Shown: positions 1 through 7,898 of the stretch, one piece after another
Layout of the letters: every line of letters begins with the position of its first letter
Position numbering within the stretch: the first letter of the stretch is position 1
Assembly (NCBI GenBank): GCA_944324865.1
Contig: CALUXW010000002.1
Location: 1-64,000, forward strand
Direction: 5' to 3'
Source: Candidatus Gastranaerophilales bacterium
GTDB taxonomy: Bacteria > Cyanobacteriota > Vampirovibrionia > Gastranaerophilales > Gastranaerophilaceae
Length of the DNA stretch: 64,000 nucleotides
The notes under the pieces: generated by a model
Seen by the model: the letters and a program-made list of their open reading frames with translations, nothing else
Database searches by the model: none
What the model was told of the DNA's origin: nothing
Program-made: the position numbers and the translations under genes

Positions 1-75
1 GAAGGGAATCGAACCCCCACGCATTGCTGCACAAGATCCTAAATCTAGCGCGTCTACCAATTTCGCCACTCGCCC
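1..75 (-). tRNA. tRNA-Leu(UAG), 3' end cut by the window edge
   Basis: On the minus strand the D-arm, anticodon arm, long variable arm and T-arm of a class II leucine tRNA can be read. The acceptor 5' strand is GGGCGAG (69-75). The anticodon loop TTTAGGA gives anticodon UAG (39-41). The T-loop is TTCGATT. The last acceptor bases and any CCA lie beyond position 1. The anticodon stem has one T-T mismatch, which may be a real variant. Confidence 0.93.
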
Positions 76-218
76 AGTGTGGTTTTATTTAATATATCGT
101 TAAATAAAATTGCTTTATTAAAATATCACTTATTCGCATTTAGCTAAAATAGCACTCATCAATACGACTATATCAGTAATTTACCTTGAAAATAAATAAA
201 GGTCAAGTATAAAAACAT

Positions 219-241
219 AAAAAAAACTCCCTTTCGGGAGT
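219..241 (-). terminator. Intrinsic terminator of the rsmE-cca operon
   Basis: Read on the minus strand, the stem ACTCCC-GAAA-GGGAGT is followed by a run of T. It lies about 120 nt past the cca stop codon. The rest of 76-361 is AT-rich and shows no gene; it probably holds the promoter of the tRNA-Leu. Confidence 0.85.
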
Positions 242-361
242 AATACTTTTTATAGGAAGGGAAGGTTAGGAAGTTAGTGAATTTATAAATTAAGGTTGCT
301 AATTTTTCTTAATTAATGCTTACATATATATAAAGTATATATACTTTATATAATTTCAATT

Positions 362-1735
362 TTAATCAATTTTGTTACATTTCTTTACAGTTTCAATAAA
401 CCACCTTTTTACAAATATCCTTGCTTGTTCAGAATCATATACTTCACCTTCAATTTGTGCTATTTTAAGCGCCTCTATTGCTTTGCCTAAAATTGGCGAT
501 GGTTTTATATTTAAAATCTGCATTATTTCCTTACCATCAAGCAATTTTGGCAATTTCTCCAACTTAGGTTTAATTTTCTTGTAAAAATTTAATAGTTCGC
601 AAAGATTTTTCAAATTTTCCTCCACCATTTCTTTGCTCACCATAGGACCCCTTGCACAAAGCCTATCTGCGCGTGCAAGCTCTATTATATCTTCAACATA
701 TGGATCAAGTTTTTTTATAAATCTAATTTTTGCTTTATCCTGCACTTCTTTTGAGCTCATAAGGGAAGAGGGGTAAATATGATTTTCTATCATTGCGCTA
801 ATATAGTCGATTTGTTTTTTTGAAAACTTAAGGTTTGACAGTATTGGTCTTATAAGTTCTCCACCCACTTTATCATGCCCTATAAATCTATGTCTGCCAT
901 CAGGCTCAATAGTATGAGTCTTTGGCTTTCCTATATCATGGCAAAAGGCAGCAAGTTTTAATAAGGGGTTGTTTGTTCTTACAGTTCGCATTGTTTCAAT
1001 ACAATGATGAAACAAGTTTAAATGATGGTGACTATTTGGGGGAATTTTTTTAATTTCATCCACAAATGGAAAAATTTTATTTAAAAAATTATATTTGTCC
1101 GCCAGAAGCAACGCATCTGCACAATGATTACCTGAAAACAATTTTAAAAGTTCTTGATTAATTCGCTCTTGTGCACATTTTTTAATTAATTCTGCATTAT
1201 TTTTGATAAATATAAGTACATCTTGCTCTACATAAAAGTTATAAAGTGCAACGAACCTAAAAACCCTAAGCATTCTTAACGGATCATCAGATAAATTATT
1301 TAAATCAGCGCAAATAAGTTTTTTTTGTTCTAGAGCTAAAATACCACCGCATGGGTCAAATAAACTATTTTTATTTATATCAAACATAATGGAATTTAAT
1401 GTGAAATCGCGTCTTTTGGCATCTTTTAATATATCAGAATCAAGGGCACAAGATATATCAAAATAATTTTTTTTATCCTGCAAAACTACCCTATAAATTT
1501 CATTTTCCGCATCGAGCTCTATGAAAGTTGCATTTAGGTAATTTGAGACATCTTGAGCAATTTTCTTTGCATTTGCCTCTACGACGATATCTCTATCAAA
1601 ATTTTGAATTCCTAAAAATAAGTCCCTGACAAAACCACCAACAAGCCAAGCTTTTTGATTACTTAAAACATTTTTTATACTCTTTAAAATCTCATCATTT
1701 TTGATTTTTTGTTTCACAAAATCATGACTGTTCAT
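362..1735 (-). CDS. cca: CCA tRNA nucleotidyltransferase with HD domain
   Basis: The enzyme adds or repairs the 3' CCA of tRNAs using CTP and ATP. The N-terminal class II nucleotidyltransferase signature GGFVRDLFLG (about residues 33-42), a DRDIVV metal motif, KRRDFTLNSI and DDPLRMLRVFRF are all visible. An HD phosphohydrolase-like domain follows (HHC near 245, then CHDIGKPKT). The 457-aa length suits HD-containing bacterial enzymes. A related poly(A) polymerase role cannot be excluded from motifs alone. The start overlaps the rsmE stop as ATGA, so the two are probably translationally coupled. The enzyme fits the nearby tRNA-Arg, which encodes no CCA. Confidence 0.9.
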   Translation of the reverse strand: MNSHDFVKQKIKNDEILKSIKNVLSNQKAWLVGGFVRDLFLGIQNFDRDIVVEANAKKIAQDVSNYLNATFIELDAENEIYRVVLQDKKNYFDISCALDSDILKDAKRRDFTLNSIMFDINKNSLFDPCGGILALEQKKLICADLNNLSDDPLRMLRVFRFVALYNFYVEQDVLIFIKNNAELIKKCAQERINQELLKLFSGNHCADALLLADKYNFLNKIFPFVDEIKKIPPNSHHHLNLFHHCIETMRTVRTNNPLLKLAAFCHDIGKPKTHTIEPDGRHRFIGHDKVGGELIRPILSNLKFSKKQIDYISAMIENHIYPSSLMSSKEVQDKAKIRFIKKLDPYVEDIIELARADRLCARGPMVSKEMVEENLKNLCELLNFYKKIKPKLEKLPKLLDGKEIMQILNIKPSPILGKAIEALKIAQIEGEVYDSEQARIFVKRWFIETVKKCNKID

Positions 1736-2457
1736 TTAAGCCTCGTCACTATATTTGAAATACCTGCCACTGCAGCATTTGGAGCTTTAAAAATTAAACT
1801 TCCCAAACTTATTAAATTAAAATTATTTTCAATAAAATAGCTAAACTCTACTTCGCTAAATCCACCCTCAGGACCTATAACAACGGCAATTGCGCTATCT
1901 TTATCAACATTTTTTATTACATCGTCAAGTTCAATATTTTCGTATTTTTCTGCAAATATTAAAATATTCTCTTTTTTAAAATTTTCAAAAACAGTTTTGA
2001 TGTCCCTGATATCCTCTATACAAGCAAAATTTGCTCTTTCACACTGTTTTGCAGCCTCATTGGATATTTTTTCCCATTTTTTTATTTTATCTTTAAGATT
2101 TTTTTCAGACACTGCGCAATTCTCACTAATAACAGGGTAGATTTTACTAACACCACATTGCGTAGCGTTTGATATTAAGAGTGCTTGTGCTTCAGGTTTT
2201 AGAACACTTTGCACAAGACACAACTCATAACCTAACTTTCTCTTTGATTTATACAAATTTTCAATTTTTGCCTCGACAAAAGTCTTTGAAACATTAACCA
2301 CAATACATTCGTAGCTAGTCTCGTTTTCATCAATAAATTTTATTTTTTCACCAATTTTAAGTCTTAGTGACAAAACAAGATGTTTTAGTAAATCTTTTTC
2401 ATAAATACTTACAACATTATTTTTAATATTATCTGATTTTATAAAAAAATGAGGCAT
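1732..2457 (-). CDS. rsmE: 16S rRNA (uracil(1498)-N3)-methyltransferase RsmE
   Basis: RsmE methylates U1498 of 16S rRNA in the 30S decoding centre using S-adenosylmethionine. The SPOUT-fold signature VIGPEGGFSEVE (near residue 193) and the knot segment LGSLIFKAPNAA, which corresponds to the usual LGxRILRxETA, are present. The length of 241 aa is typical. The knot motif is somewhat diverged (KAPNAA instead of RxETA). It is first in a two-gene minus-strand operon with cca, overlapping it by 4 nt. Confidence 0.9.
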   Translation of the reverse strand: MPHFFIKSDNIKNNVVSIYEKDLLKHLVLSLRLKIGEKIKFIDENETSYECIVVNVSKTFVEAKIENLYKSKRKLGYELCLVQSVLKPEAQALLISNATQCGVSKIYPVISENCAVSEKNLKDKIKKWEKISNEAAKQCERANFACIEDIRDIKTVFENFKKENILIFAEKYENIELDDVIKNVDKDSAIAVVIGPEGGFSEVEFSYFIENNFNLISLGSLIFKAPNAAVAGISNIVTRLK

Positions 2458-2594
2458 AACAAGGATATTTTAACATAAAATATTTTTTTCTACATCAAAC
2501 AGAGGATATTTAAATAAATATTTTAAAGGGAGGAAAAATAGTCCATACAAGGGTTTTTGACTATTTATGCAACTTTAGTATAGTAAACACAAAC

Positions 2595-2621
2595 TAAAGT
2601 ATAAGAAAATTTGTTCGAATA
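2595..2621 (+). promoter_or_regulatory. Sigma28 (FliA)-like promoter of flagellin
   Basis: TAAAGTAT (2595-2602), an 11-nt spacer and TTCGAATA (2614-2621) match the sigma28 layout TAAAGTTT-N11-GCCGATAA with 7 of 8 and 4 of 8 bases and the exact spacing. This would give a leader of about 23 nt with the ribosome site AGGAG at 2641-2645. An inverted repeat CTTTAGT (2573-2579) / ACTAAAG (2593-2599) overlaps the -35 box. Confidence 0.55.
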
Positions 2622-2651
2622 CATTTGTGTGGAAAAACTTAGGAGAGAAAA

Positions 2652-3578
2652 ATGGCAATTTCAGTAAACACAAATGTACCATCACTAATTGCCCAAAACA
2701 GCCTCAATAAATCACTCAGTGCTTTAGAAAAGGCAATGCAACAACTCACAACCGGAAAGAAAATTAACAATGCCGGAGATGATGCAGCAGGGCTCGTGAT
2801 TTCAGAAAACATGAGGGTACAAATCAACGGCTCAAACAGAGCTATGGACAACGTGCAAGATGCACAAAATTTTGCAGCAGTAGCAGAAGGCGGAATGATT
2901 ACAATAGGTGATCACCTGCAAAGGATTAATGAACTTTTAATCCAAGGTGCCAACGACACAAACAGTGTAGAGTCAAGACAAGCAATACTTGTTGAAGTCA
3001 AACAAAGACTAGAGGACATTAATGTTATTGCACAATCTACACAATTCAACGGCAGAACAATGCTGGATGGGACTTTTGATCCTAATGACCCCGATAAAAG
3101 ATTTATTGTACAAATAGGGGCATACTCAGACACGCAAAATGCGGATAATCCTCTCAATACTCTTGATATTTCCGGAGCATTTACGGATTGTCACTTGTCA
3201 ACACTTGGCATAGGAACAACAACTGACTCAGGAACAGTTAACGGGATAATTCTTCCTGCAGAACTAGACCCTGACAGTGCAGACTTTGACCCTACAGGCG
3301 ATAATTTCAGACTGTATATGGATACAGTACAGGCAGCAATTACAAATGTAACTGAAGCAAGGGGTCTTTTAGGGGGTTATTTAAACAGAATGACTTCAAC
3401 TTACGATAATTTAAGCATTACTGTTGAAAATATAACAACCGCTAAATCAAGAATTACAGACACAGATGTTGCAGAGGCAAGTTCTGAGATGATAAAACAA
3501 CAAATACTTGAACAAGTTTCAGGTTCTATGTTAACTCAGGCTAACCAACTGCCATCATTGGCGTTAAGCTTAATTTAA
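2652..3578 (+). CDS. fliC: Flagellin
   Basis: This is the structural subunit of the flagellar filament, exported by the flagellar type III system. The conserved N-terminal D0/D1 region runs over residues 1-150 (NTNVPSLIAQN, then TTGKKINNAGDDAAGL). The C-terminal D1/D0 helix ends QANQLPSLALSLI. The variable middle is short, so at 308 aa this is a compact flagellin. The start is set by AGGAGAG eight bases upstream. No other flagellar gene lies in the window, so it is a lone filament gene with its own promoter and terminator. A sugar aminotransferase gene follows, which may hint at filament glycosylation (inference). Confidence 0.95.
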   Translation: MAISVNTNVPSLIAQNSLNKSLSALEKAMQQLTTGKKINNAGDDAAGLVISENMRVQINGSNRAMDNVQDAQNFAAVAEGGMITIGDHLQRINELLIQGANDTNSVESRQAILVEVKQRLEDINVIAQSTQFNGRTMLDGTFDPNDPDKRFIVQIGAYSDTQNADNPLNTLDISGAFTDCHLSTLGIGTTTDSGTVNGIILPAELDPDSADFDPTGDNFRLYMDTVQAAITNVTEARGLLGGYLNRMTSTYDNLSITVENITTAKSRITDTDVAEASSEMIKQQILEQVSGSMLTQANQLPSLALSLI

Positions 3579-3622
3579 ATATAAAAGAAATTAACCCAAA
3601 TTTCTCTCCATGAACACACATC

Positions 3623-3665
3623 AAAGCGCATTTGATATCCTTTGCGATGCTCAAGTGCGCTTTTT
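3623..3665 (+). terminator. Terminator after flagellin
   Basis: AAAGCGCA (3623-3630) pairs with TGCGCTTT (3656-3663) around a long loop, and the T-run follows. The inner TTTGA/TCAAG bases can extend the stem. Confidence 0.7.
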
Positions 3666-3681
3666 GTTAATAAAGATTATG

Positions 3682-3709
3682 TTAAGGGCACATAATTTTG
3701 TGATAATAT
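3682..3709 (+). promoter_or_regulatory. Possible promoter of the DegT-family gene
   Basis: TTAAGG, a 16-nt spacer and an extended -10 TGATAATAT (TAATAT at 3704-3709) lie 31 nt before the start codon. The -35 box is weak, so this is tentative. Confidence 0.35.
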
Positions 3710-3739
3710 TGTATTAAGTTAGTATCGGGAGAAAAAAAT

Positions 3740-4864
3740 ATGATACCTATTATTGATTCAAAAAGGCAATATGCAACGGTCGGGACTGAAGTTGAAAAAG
3801 AAGTTTTAGAAGTTTTAAGAAGCGGCTCTTACATATTAGGAAAAAATTGTAAAGCATTTGAGGAAGAAGTTGCCGAATTCTTAGGAGTAAAAAATGCAGT
3901 AACCCTAAACAGTGGTACAGATGCACTACATCTTGCACTAAGAGCATTAGACATCGGTGCAGGCGATGAAGTTATAACAGTTGCATTTACATTTGTTGCA
4001 ACAACAGAAGCTATTGGAATTGTTGGGGCAAAACCTGTGTTTGTTGATATTGACCCTGATACATTTAATATTGACGTTAACGAAATTGAATCAAAAATCA
4101 CACCAAAAACAAAAGCTATATTACCGGTTCATCTTTACGGGCAACCTTGCAATATGGATGTAATTATGGATATTGCAAAAAGACATAATTTATTTGTTAT
4201 TGAAGATGCATGCCAGGCAATAGGTGCGGAATATAAAGGCAAAAAAGTCGGAACTTTTGGTGATATTGGTTGTTTCAGCTTTTATCCTACAAAAAACCTT
4301 GGAACTATGGGAGATGGGGGTCTTGCTGTTACAAACAGCGAATTTCTTAAAAATCGCATGATTGCCCTTAGAAATCATGGAGGTGCAATCCGTTATTATC
4401 ATGATGAAATTGGTATAAATTCAAGATTGGATGAAATTCAAGCAGCAATCTTAAGAGTTAAATTAAAATATATTAATGATTGGAATAAAAAAAGACGTGA
4501 ACATGCCGCTTTTTATAACGAATTGTTTAAAGATGTAAAAGATATTGAAACACCAAAAGAATTAGACAATACATACTGTATTTATCACCAATATACAGTA
4601 AAAATTCCCAATCGTGACGAAGTACATAAACTTCTGCAAGAAAACGGTATTGGTGCTATGATATACTACCCTGTGCCATTACACTTACAAAAAGTCCATG
4701 CCTACCTCGGTTTGAAAGAAGGACTTTTACCAAATACTGAAAAAAATACGAAACTTGTTTTATCACTTCCAATGTTTGCAGAAATTACACAAGAAGAACA
4801 ACGAACAGTTGCGCAAACACTCATTAAATGTGTTGAATTAGCAAAAAACAAAATTAGTGTATAA
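3740..4864 (+). CDS. DegT/DnrJ/EryC1/StrS-family sugar aminotransferase
   Basis: This is a PLP-dependent enzyme that transaminates a keto-sugar nucleotide, used in cell-surface or flagellar glycan synthesis. N-terminal NSGTDALHLALRAL (about 55-68), EDACQAIGAEYKG (about 155) and the PLP-lysine segment FYPTKNLGTMGDGG (about 178-191) are diagnostic. The C-terminal half carries NSRLDEIQAAILRVKL. At 374 aa it is full length. The start is set by GGGAG ten bases upstream. The exact substrate cannot be told. The position after flagellin is compatible with flagellin glycosylation, but there are no other pathway genes alongside it. Confidence 0.9.
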   Translation: MIPIIDSKRQYATVGTEVEKEVLEVLRSGSYILGKNCKAFEEEVAEFLGVKNAVTLNSGTDALHLALRALDIGAGDEVITVAFTFVATTEAIGIVGAKPVFVDIDPDTFNIDVNEIESKITPKTKAILPVHLYGQPCNMDVIMDIAKRHNLFVIEDACQAIGAEYKGKKVGTFGDIGCFSFYPTKNLGTMGDGGLAVTNSEFLKNRMIALRNHGGAIRYYHDEIGINSRLDEIQAAILRVKLKYINDWNKKRREHAAFYNELFKDVKDIETPKELDNTYCIYHQYTVKIPNRDEVHKLLQENGIGAMIYYPVPLHLQKVHAYLGLKEGLLPNTEKNTKLVLSLPMFAEITQEEQRTVAQTLIKCVELAKNKISV

Positions 4865-4878
4865 ATACATATTTAATT

Positions 4879-4909
4879 AAAAAACCGCCCCATAAAGGGC
4901 GGTTTTTTA
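4879..4909. terminator. Bidirectional terminator between convergent genes
   Basis: AAAACCGCCC-CATAAA-GGGCGGTTTT is a perfect 10-bp stem with A and T runs on both sides. It serves the plus-strand DegT gene and the minus-strand activase gene. Confidence 0.92.
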
Positions 4910-4924
4910 ATTAAAATAAAATCA

Positions 4925-5932
4925 TTATCCTATGTCCCATCTGCCGCAGGTTCCACCCCAACGAGCAATTAAATTTCCCTTAACATCAGTAATCTTATGT
5001 GCCTCTCCTGGTTTTAATGGTTCAATATCACCTTCTACTATTGAAATTACTTCGCAATTATTTGAGCATCCATCACATGTACATGTAACGGAATTAAAAT
5101 GCATATCCTTTGTTTGCCAACCTTTGAATTTTGTTTGTTCATTAGTATACTGATGTTGCTCCATTGCAAGTAATGCTGCTCCAATTGCACCCATAGTTTG
5201 ATGGTTTTGCGGTACTACTATTTCACAGTTCAGGGCATCTTCAAAAGCTTTTACCATACCTTTATTTGTTGCAACACCACCCTGGAAAGTAACAATCGGT
5301 AAAATCTCTTTTCCTAGAGCTAAATTAGACAAATAATTTCTAACAAGTGCTTGGCAAAGCCCATATAATAAATCTTCAACAGGATAACCCAACTGCTGTT
5401 TGTGAATTAAATCAGATTCAGCAAAAACACCACAACGACCGGCAATACGAGCAGGTGAGGTAGATTGCAACGCAATAGTTCCAAAATCTTCAATCTTTAC
5501 ATTTAACCTGCCGGCTTGTTGGTCTAAGAAGCTCCCTGTTCCTGCAGCACAAACAGTGTTCATTGCAAAATCCGTAACAATACCATCACGCAGTATTATT
5601 ATTTTGCTATCCTGACCCCCTATTTCAAGTATTGTTTGTACACCCGGAACAATAACCGATGCTGCAACAGCATGTGCAGTTATTTCATTTTTAATAACAT
5701 CCGCACCAACTAGGGCACCTGCAAGGTTTCTACCGCTCCCTGTAGTACCGACTGAGCAAACTTCATAATCACATAGCGACTTTTTCAATAGCTCACTAAG
5801 ACCATTTTGAACAGCCTTTACAGGCTGACCTGCAGTCCTTAGCATATAAGAGTCAATATACTTTCCGTTTTCATCTATCAGCGCCAGTTTTGTTGTAACA
5901 GAACCTACGTCAATTCCTAAATATACTTTCAT
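4925..5932 (-). CDS. Acyl-CoA dehydratase activase (BadF/BadG/BcrA/HgdC family ATPase)
   Basis: This family of ASKHA ATPases carries a [4Fe-4S] cluster and drives ATP-dependent electron injection into 2-hydroxyacyl-CoA dehydratases or benzoyl-CoA reductases. Visible motifs are LGIDVGSVTTKLALI (N-terminal phosphate loop), GTTGSGRNLAG, EIGGQDSKII, the cluster region CAAGTGSFLDQQAGRL and FQGGVATNKG. The protein is 335 aa. It has an added C-terminal cysteine-rich segment (CTCDGCSNNC, about 287-296) and a final CGRW not found in the shortest activases. No dehydratase subunit is next to it, so the client is unknown; it may activate a distant enzyme or a YjiL-like partner. Confidence 0.88.
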   Translation of the reverse strand: MKVYLGIDVGSVTTKLALIDENGKYIDSYMLRTAGQPVKAVQNGLSELLKKSLCDYEVCSVGTTGSGRNLAGALVGADVIKNEITAHAVAASVIVPGVQTILEIGGQDSKIIILRDGIVTDFAMNTVCAAGTGSFLDQQAGRLNVKIEDFGTIALQSTSPARIAGRCGVFAESDLIHKQQLGYPVEDLLYGLCQALVRNYLSNLALGKEILPIVTFQGGVATNKGMVKAFEDALNCEIVVPQNHQTMGAIGAALLAMEQHQYTNEQTKFKGWQTKDMHFNSVTCTCDGCSNNCEVISIVEGDIEPLKPGEAHKITDVKGNLIARWGGTCGRWDIG

Positions 5933-5961
5933 ACCTCAAATATTATTACAAACATAAAACA

Positions 5962-5997
5962 AAATAAAGCACTTTAGGTCTTATTCCTAAAGTGCTT
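5962..5997 (-). terminator. Terminator after rubrerythrin
   Basis: AAGCACTTTAGG (5967-5978) and CCTAAAGTGCTT (5986-5997) make a 12-bp stem with a 7-nt loop. On the minus strand it is followed by TTTATTTTG, just past the rubrerythrin stop codon. Confidence 0.85.
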
Positions 5998-6003
5998 ATA
6001 ATT

Positions 6004-6588
6004 TTAGAAATTTTCACCATACACTTCAAAATATGCTCTTGGATGCAAACAAGCAGGGCAAGCATAAGGTGCTTCACTTCCTAAAAACGGATAACCACAT
6101 TTTCTGCATTTCCATATTATTTCAGTGTTTTTTCTAAATACTGTATTATTTTTTAGATTATCTCTTAAGATTTTATATCTTTTTTCATGTGCTTCTTCAA
6201 CATGGGCAATTGCTTCAAAACATGCACCTATTGAATTAAAACCTTCTTCTCGTGCAATTATTGCAAAATCAGGATATAACACAGTATGCTCTTCATGTTC
6301 TCCTTCTATAGCATATTCAAGATTTGTAATTGTATCACTTAAGCCAGTAGGATAGAGCATATCTGAAATTTCAAGTGGTATGTTATCCCTACCTAAAAAT
6401 TGGAAAAATCTTTTAGCATGAGTCTTTTCATTATTTGCAGTTTCTAAGAATATAGCAGCAATTTGTTCATATCCTTCATCCTTTGCAACTTTTGAATAAT
6501 AAGAATATCTATTCCTTGCCATAGATTCGCCAGCAAAAGCTTTCATAAGATTTTCTTCTGTTCTTGTACCTTCTATTTCTCTGGACAT
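6004..6588 (-). CDS. Rubrerythrin
   Basis: Rubrerythrin is a cytoplasmic non-haem diiron peroxidase of anaerobes that reduces H2O2. The ferritin-like four-helix domain has two iron-binding helices (AGESMARNRY and the NNEKTHAKRF stretch; later EGEHEEH and HVEEAHEKRY). A C-terminal rubredoxin domain has CRKCGYPF and CPAC. The start at 6588 is preferred because AGGGGGAAAT sits directly upstream and family members begin there, giving 194 aa. The frame stays open for 38 more codons upstream to a TTG and would encode a hydrophobic stretch, discussed as a finding. Confidence 0.93.
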   Translation of the reverse strand: MSREIEGTRTEENLMKAFAGESMARNRYSYYSKVAKDEGYEQIAAIFLETANNEKTHAKRFFQFLGRDNIPLEISDMLYPTGLSDTITNLEYAIEGEHEEHTVLYPDFAIIAREEGFNSIGACFEAIAHVEEAHEKRYKILRDNLKNNTVFRKNTEIIWKCRKCGYPFLGSEAPYACPACLHPRAYFEVYGENF

Positions 6589-6680
6589 ATTTCCCCCTAA
6601 TTTAAATGCATTAAAAAAATAATGCACAAAAACAAACAAAACAATAGCCCAAGAAATAACCAAAAGACTAAATATTGCTA

Positions 6681-7244
6681 CTACATAAATCCGTCTTCGC
6701 AAAGCAACATATCACAAGGTATATCTTGCATATCTATTGGCAGTTTTTCACACACAAATTCTTTACTTATAGGTATAATTTTTTTTGCACTTAAATTATT
6801 TTTTGAAAAAAATCTATCATAATATCCACCACCATACCCAATTCTGTATTTATTTTTATCTGCACAAAGTGCGGGTGTGAAAATTATGTCTAAAATTTTT
6901 AAATCACATAATGCATCGCTTACAGGTTCGGGTATCGAATATTTGTTATTTTCAAACTCATTACTGTTGGGACATACCAATAAATCATTGCCATTACATT
7001 TGGGAAAGTAAAAAGTTTTATCCCTACACTCCAACAAAGCTAAAAGATTTATTTCAAATTTAATCGGATAAAAAAGCATTATATGCTTTGCATTTTCAAA
7101 TATTTGTGAGTTTAAAATATTATTTACGATTTTTTTTGAAATACTATCCATAATTCCATATTGGAACATATCTTGTCTTTTTTTAAGACAATATTGTCTA
7201 ATAAGTTTTTTATTTTGACCTGTTTTGGAGGGGAACAGTAACAT
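6681..7244 (-). CDS. 5-formyltetrahydrofolate cyclo-ligase
   Basis: The enzyme converts 5-formyl-THF to 5,10-methenyl-THF with ATP, recycling folate. The N-terminal KKLIRQYCLKKRQ matches the conserved nucleotide-binding start of the family. The C-terminal signature GYGGGYYDRFF (about 143-153) is diagnostic. The length of 187 aa is normal. The start at 7244 has AGGTG upstream. It overlaps the end of a 50-codon reading frame (7210-7362) in another frame, so its translation may depend on that small gene. Confidence 0.9.
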   Translation of the reverse strand: MLLFPSKTGQNKKLIRQYCLKKRQDMFQYGIMDSISKKIVNNILNSQIFENAKHIMLFYPIKFEINLLALLECRDKTFYFPKCNGNDLLVCPNSNEFENNKYSIPEPVSDALCDLKILDIIFTPALCADKNKYRIGYGGGYYDRFFSKNNLSAKKIIPISKEFVCEKLPIDMQDIPCDMLLCEDGFM

Positions 7245-7362
7245 ACTTTACACCTGTCAAATCTATCATAAGCGGTTTTTTTCTTGTTTTTAAATTTTCA
7301 TCAGGTTTTAGTTCATCACTTTTGTAACCGATTAAATAACGCATCAAACTTTCACTATACAT
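7210..7362 (-). CDS. Small protein of unknown function (50 aa), coupled to the folate gene
   Basis: A textbook ribosome site GGAGG (7369-7373) sits 6 nt before an ATG and opens a frame of 50 codons beginning MYSESLMRYLIGYKSDELK and ending LQNRSK. I do not recognise the family. It is hydrophilic with no membrane segment. Its 3' end overlaps the first 35 nt of the formyltetrahydrofolate cyclo-ligase gene in another frame. That suggests a two-gene transcript with translational coupling, or a leader peptide. The strong start site is the main support. Confidence 0.55.
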   Translation of the reverse strand: MYSESLMRYLIGYKSDELKPDENLKTRKKPLMIDLTGVKYVTVPLQNRSK

Positions 7363-7442
7363 AAACTTCCTCCTTATATTTTAAATAAGGTATTATTTCA
7401 GCAAAGATTGCGCAAATTCAAAATCATGTTACAAAATTTAAC

Positions 7443-7778
7443 CTAACCTGCAGGCCATAAAAAATCTCTACCGGCCATAACATGGATATGCAAATGAAAA
7501 ACTTCTTGTCCTGCACTTCTGCCTGTATTGATTACACAACGGTATTCACTTATTCCAAGTTTTTTTGTTGCTGCCTTTATTGCATCAAAAAGCTCAAAAC
7601 TCAACTCTTTATCATTTAAAACATTTAAATTTTCAATATGCGCTTTTGGTACAACAAGCAAATGAACAGGAGCTTGAGGATTAATATCTTTAAATACGAC
7701 AACATTGGATGATTGATATACAAAATCCGTCGGTATCTGTCCGTTTGCTATTTTACAAAAAATACAATTATTATTCAT
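7443..7778 (-). CDS. HIT-family nucleotide hydrolase (HinT-like)
   Basis: This is a histidine-triad purine nucleoside phosphoramidase. The N-terminal CIFCKIANGQIPTDFVY and the catalytic histidine triad FHLHIHVMAGRDF (near the C-terminus) are clear. The length of 111 aa fits HinT. The start at 7778 is chosen because GGGAG lies 5 nt upstream; an in-frame TTG at 7790 would fall inside that site. It is divergent from the envelope protein gene at 7899. Confidence 0.93.
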   Translation of the reverse strand: MNNNCIFCKIANGQIPTDFVYQSSNVVVFKDINPQAPVHLLVVPKAHIENLNVLNDKELSFELFDAIKAATKKLGISEYRCVINTGRSAGQEVFHLHIHVMAGRDFLWPAG

Positions 7779-7898
7779 ACGATCTCCCAAGTTTTAAAGG
7801 TATTCTAGCATAATTTGATATTTTTAAACTATTTTTTAAGTTTTATGTAGTTTTCATTAATTAATTGTATTATAATTATTACTACAAGGATTTAGGGA

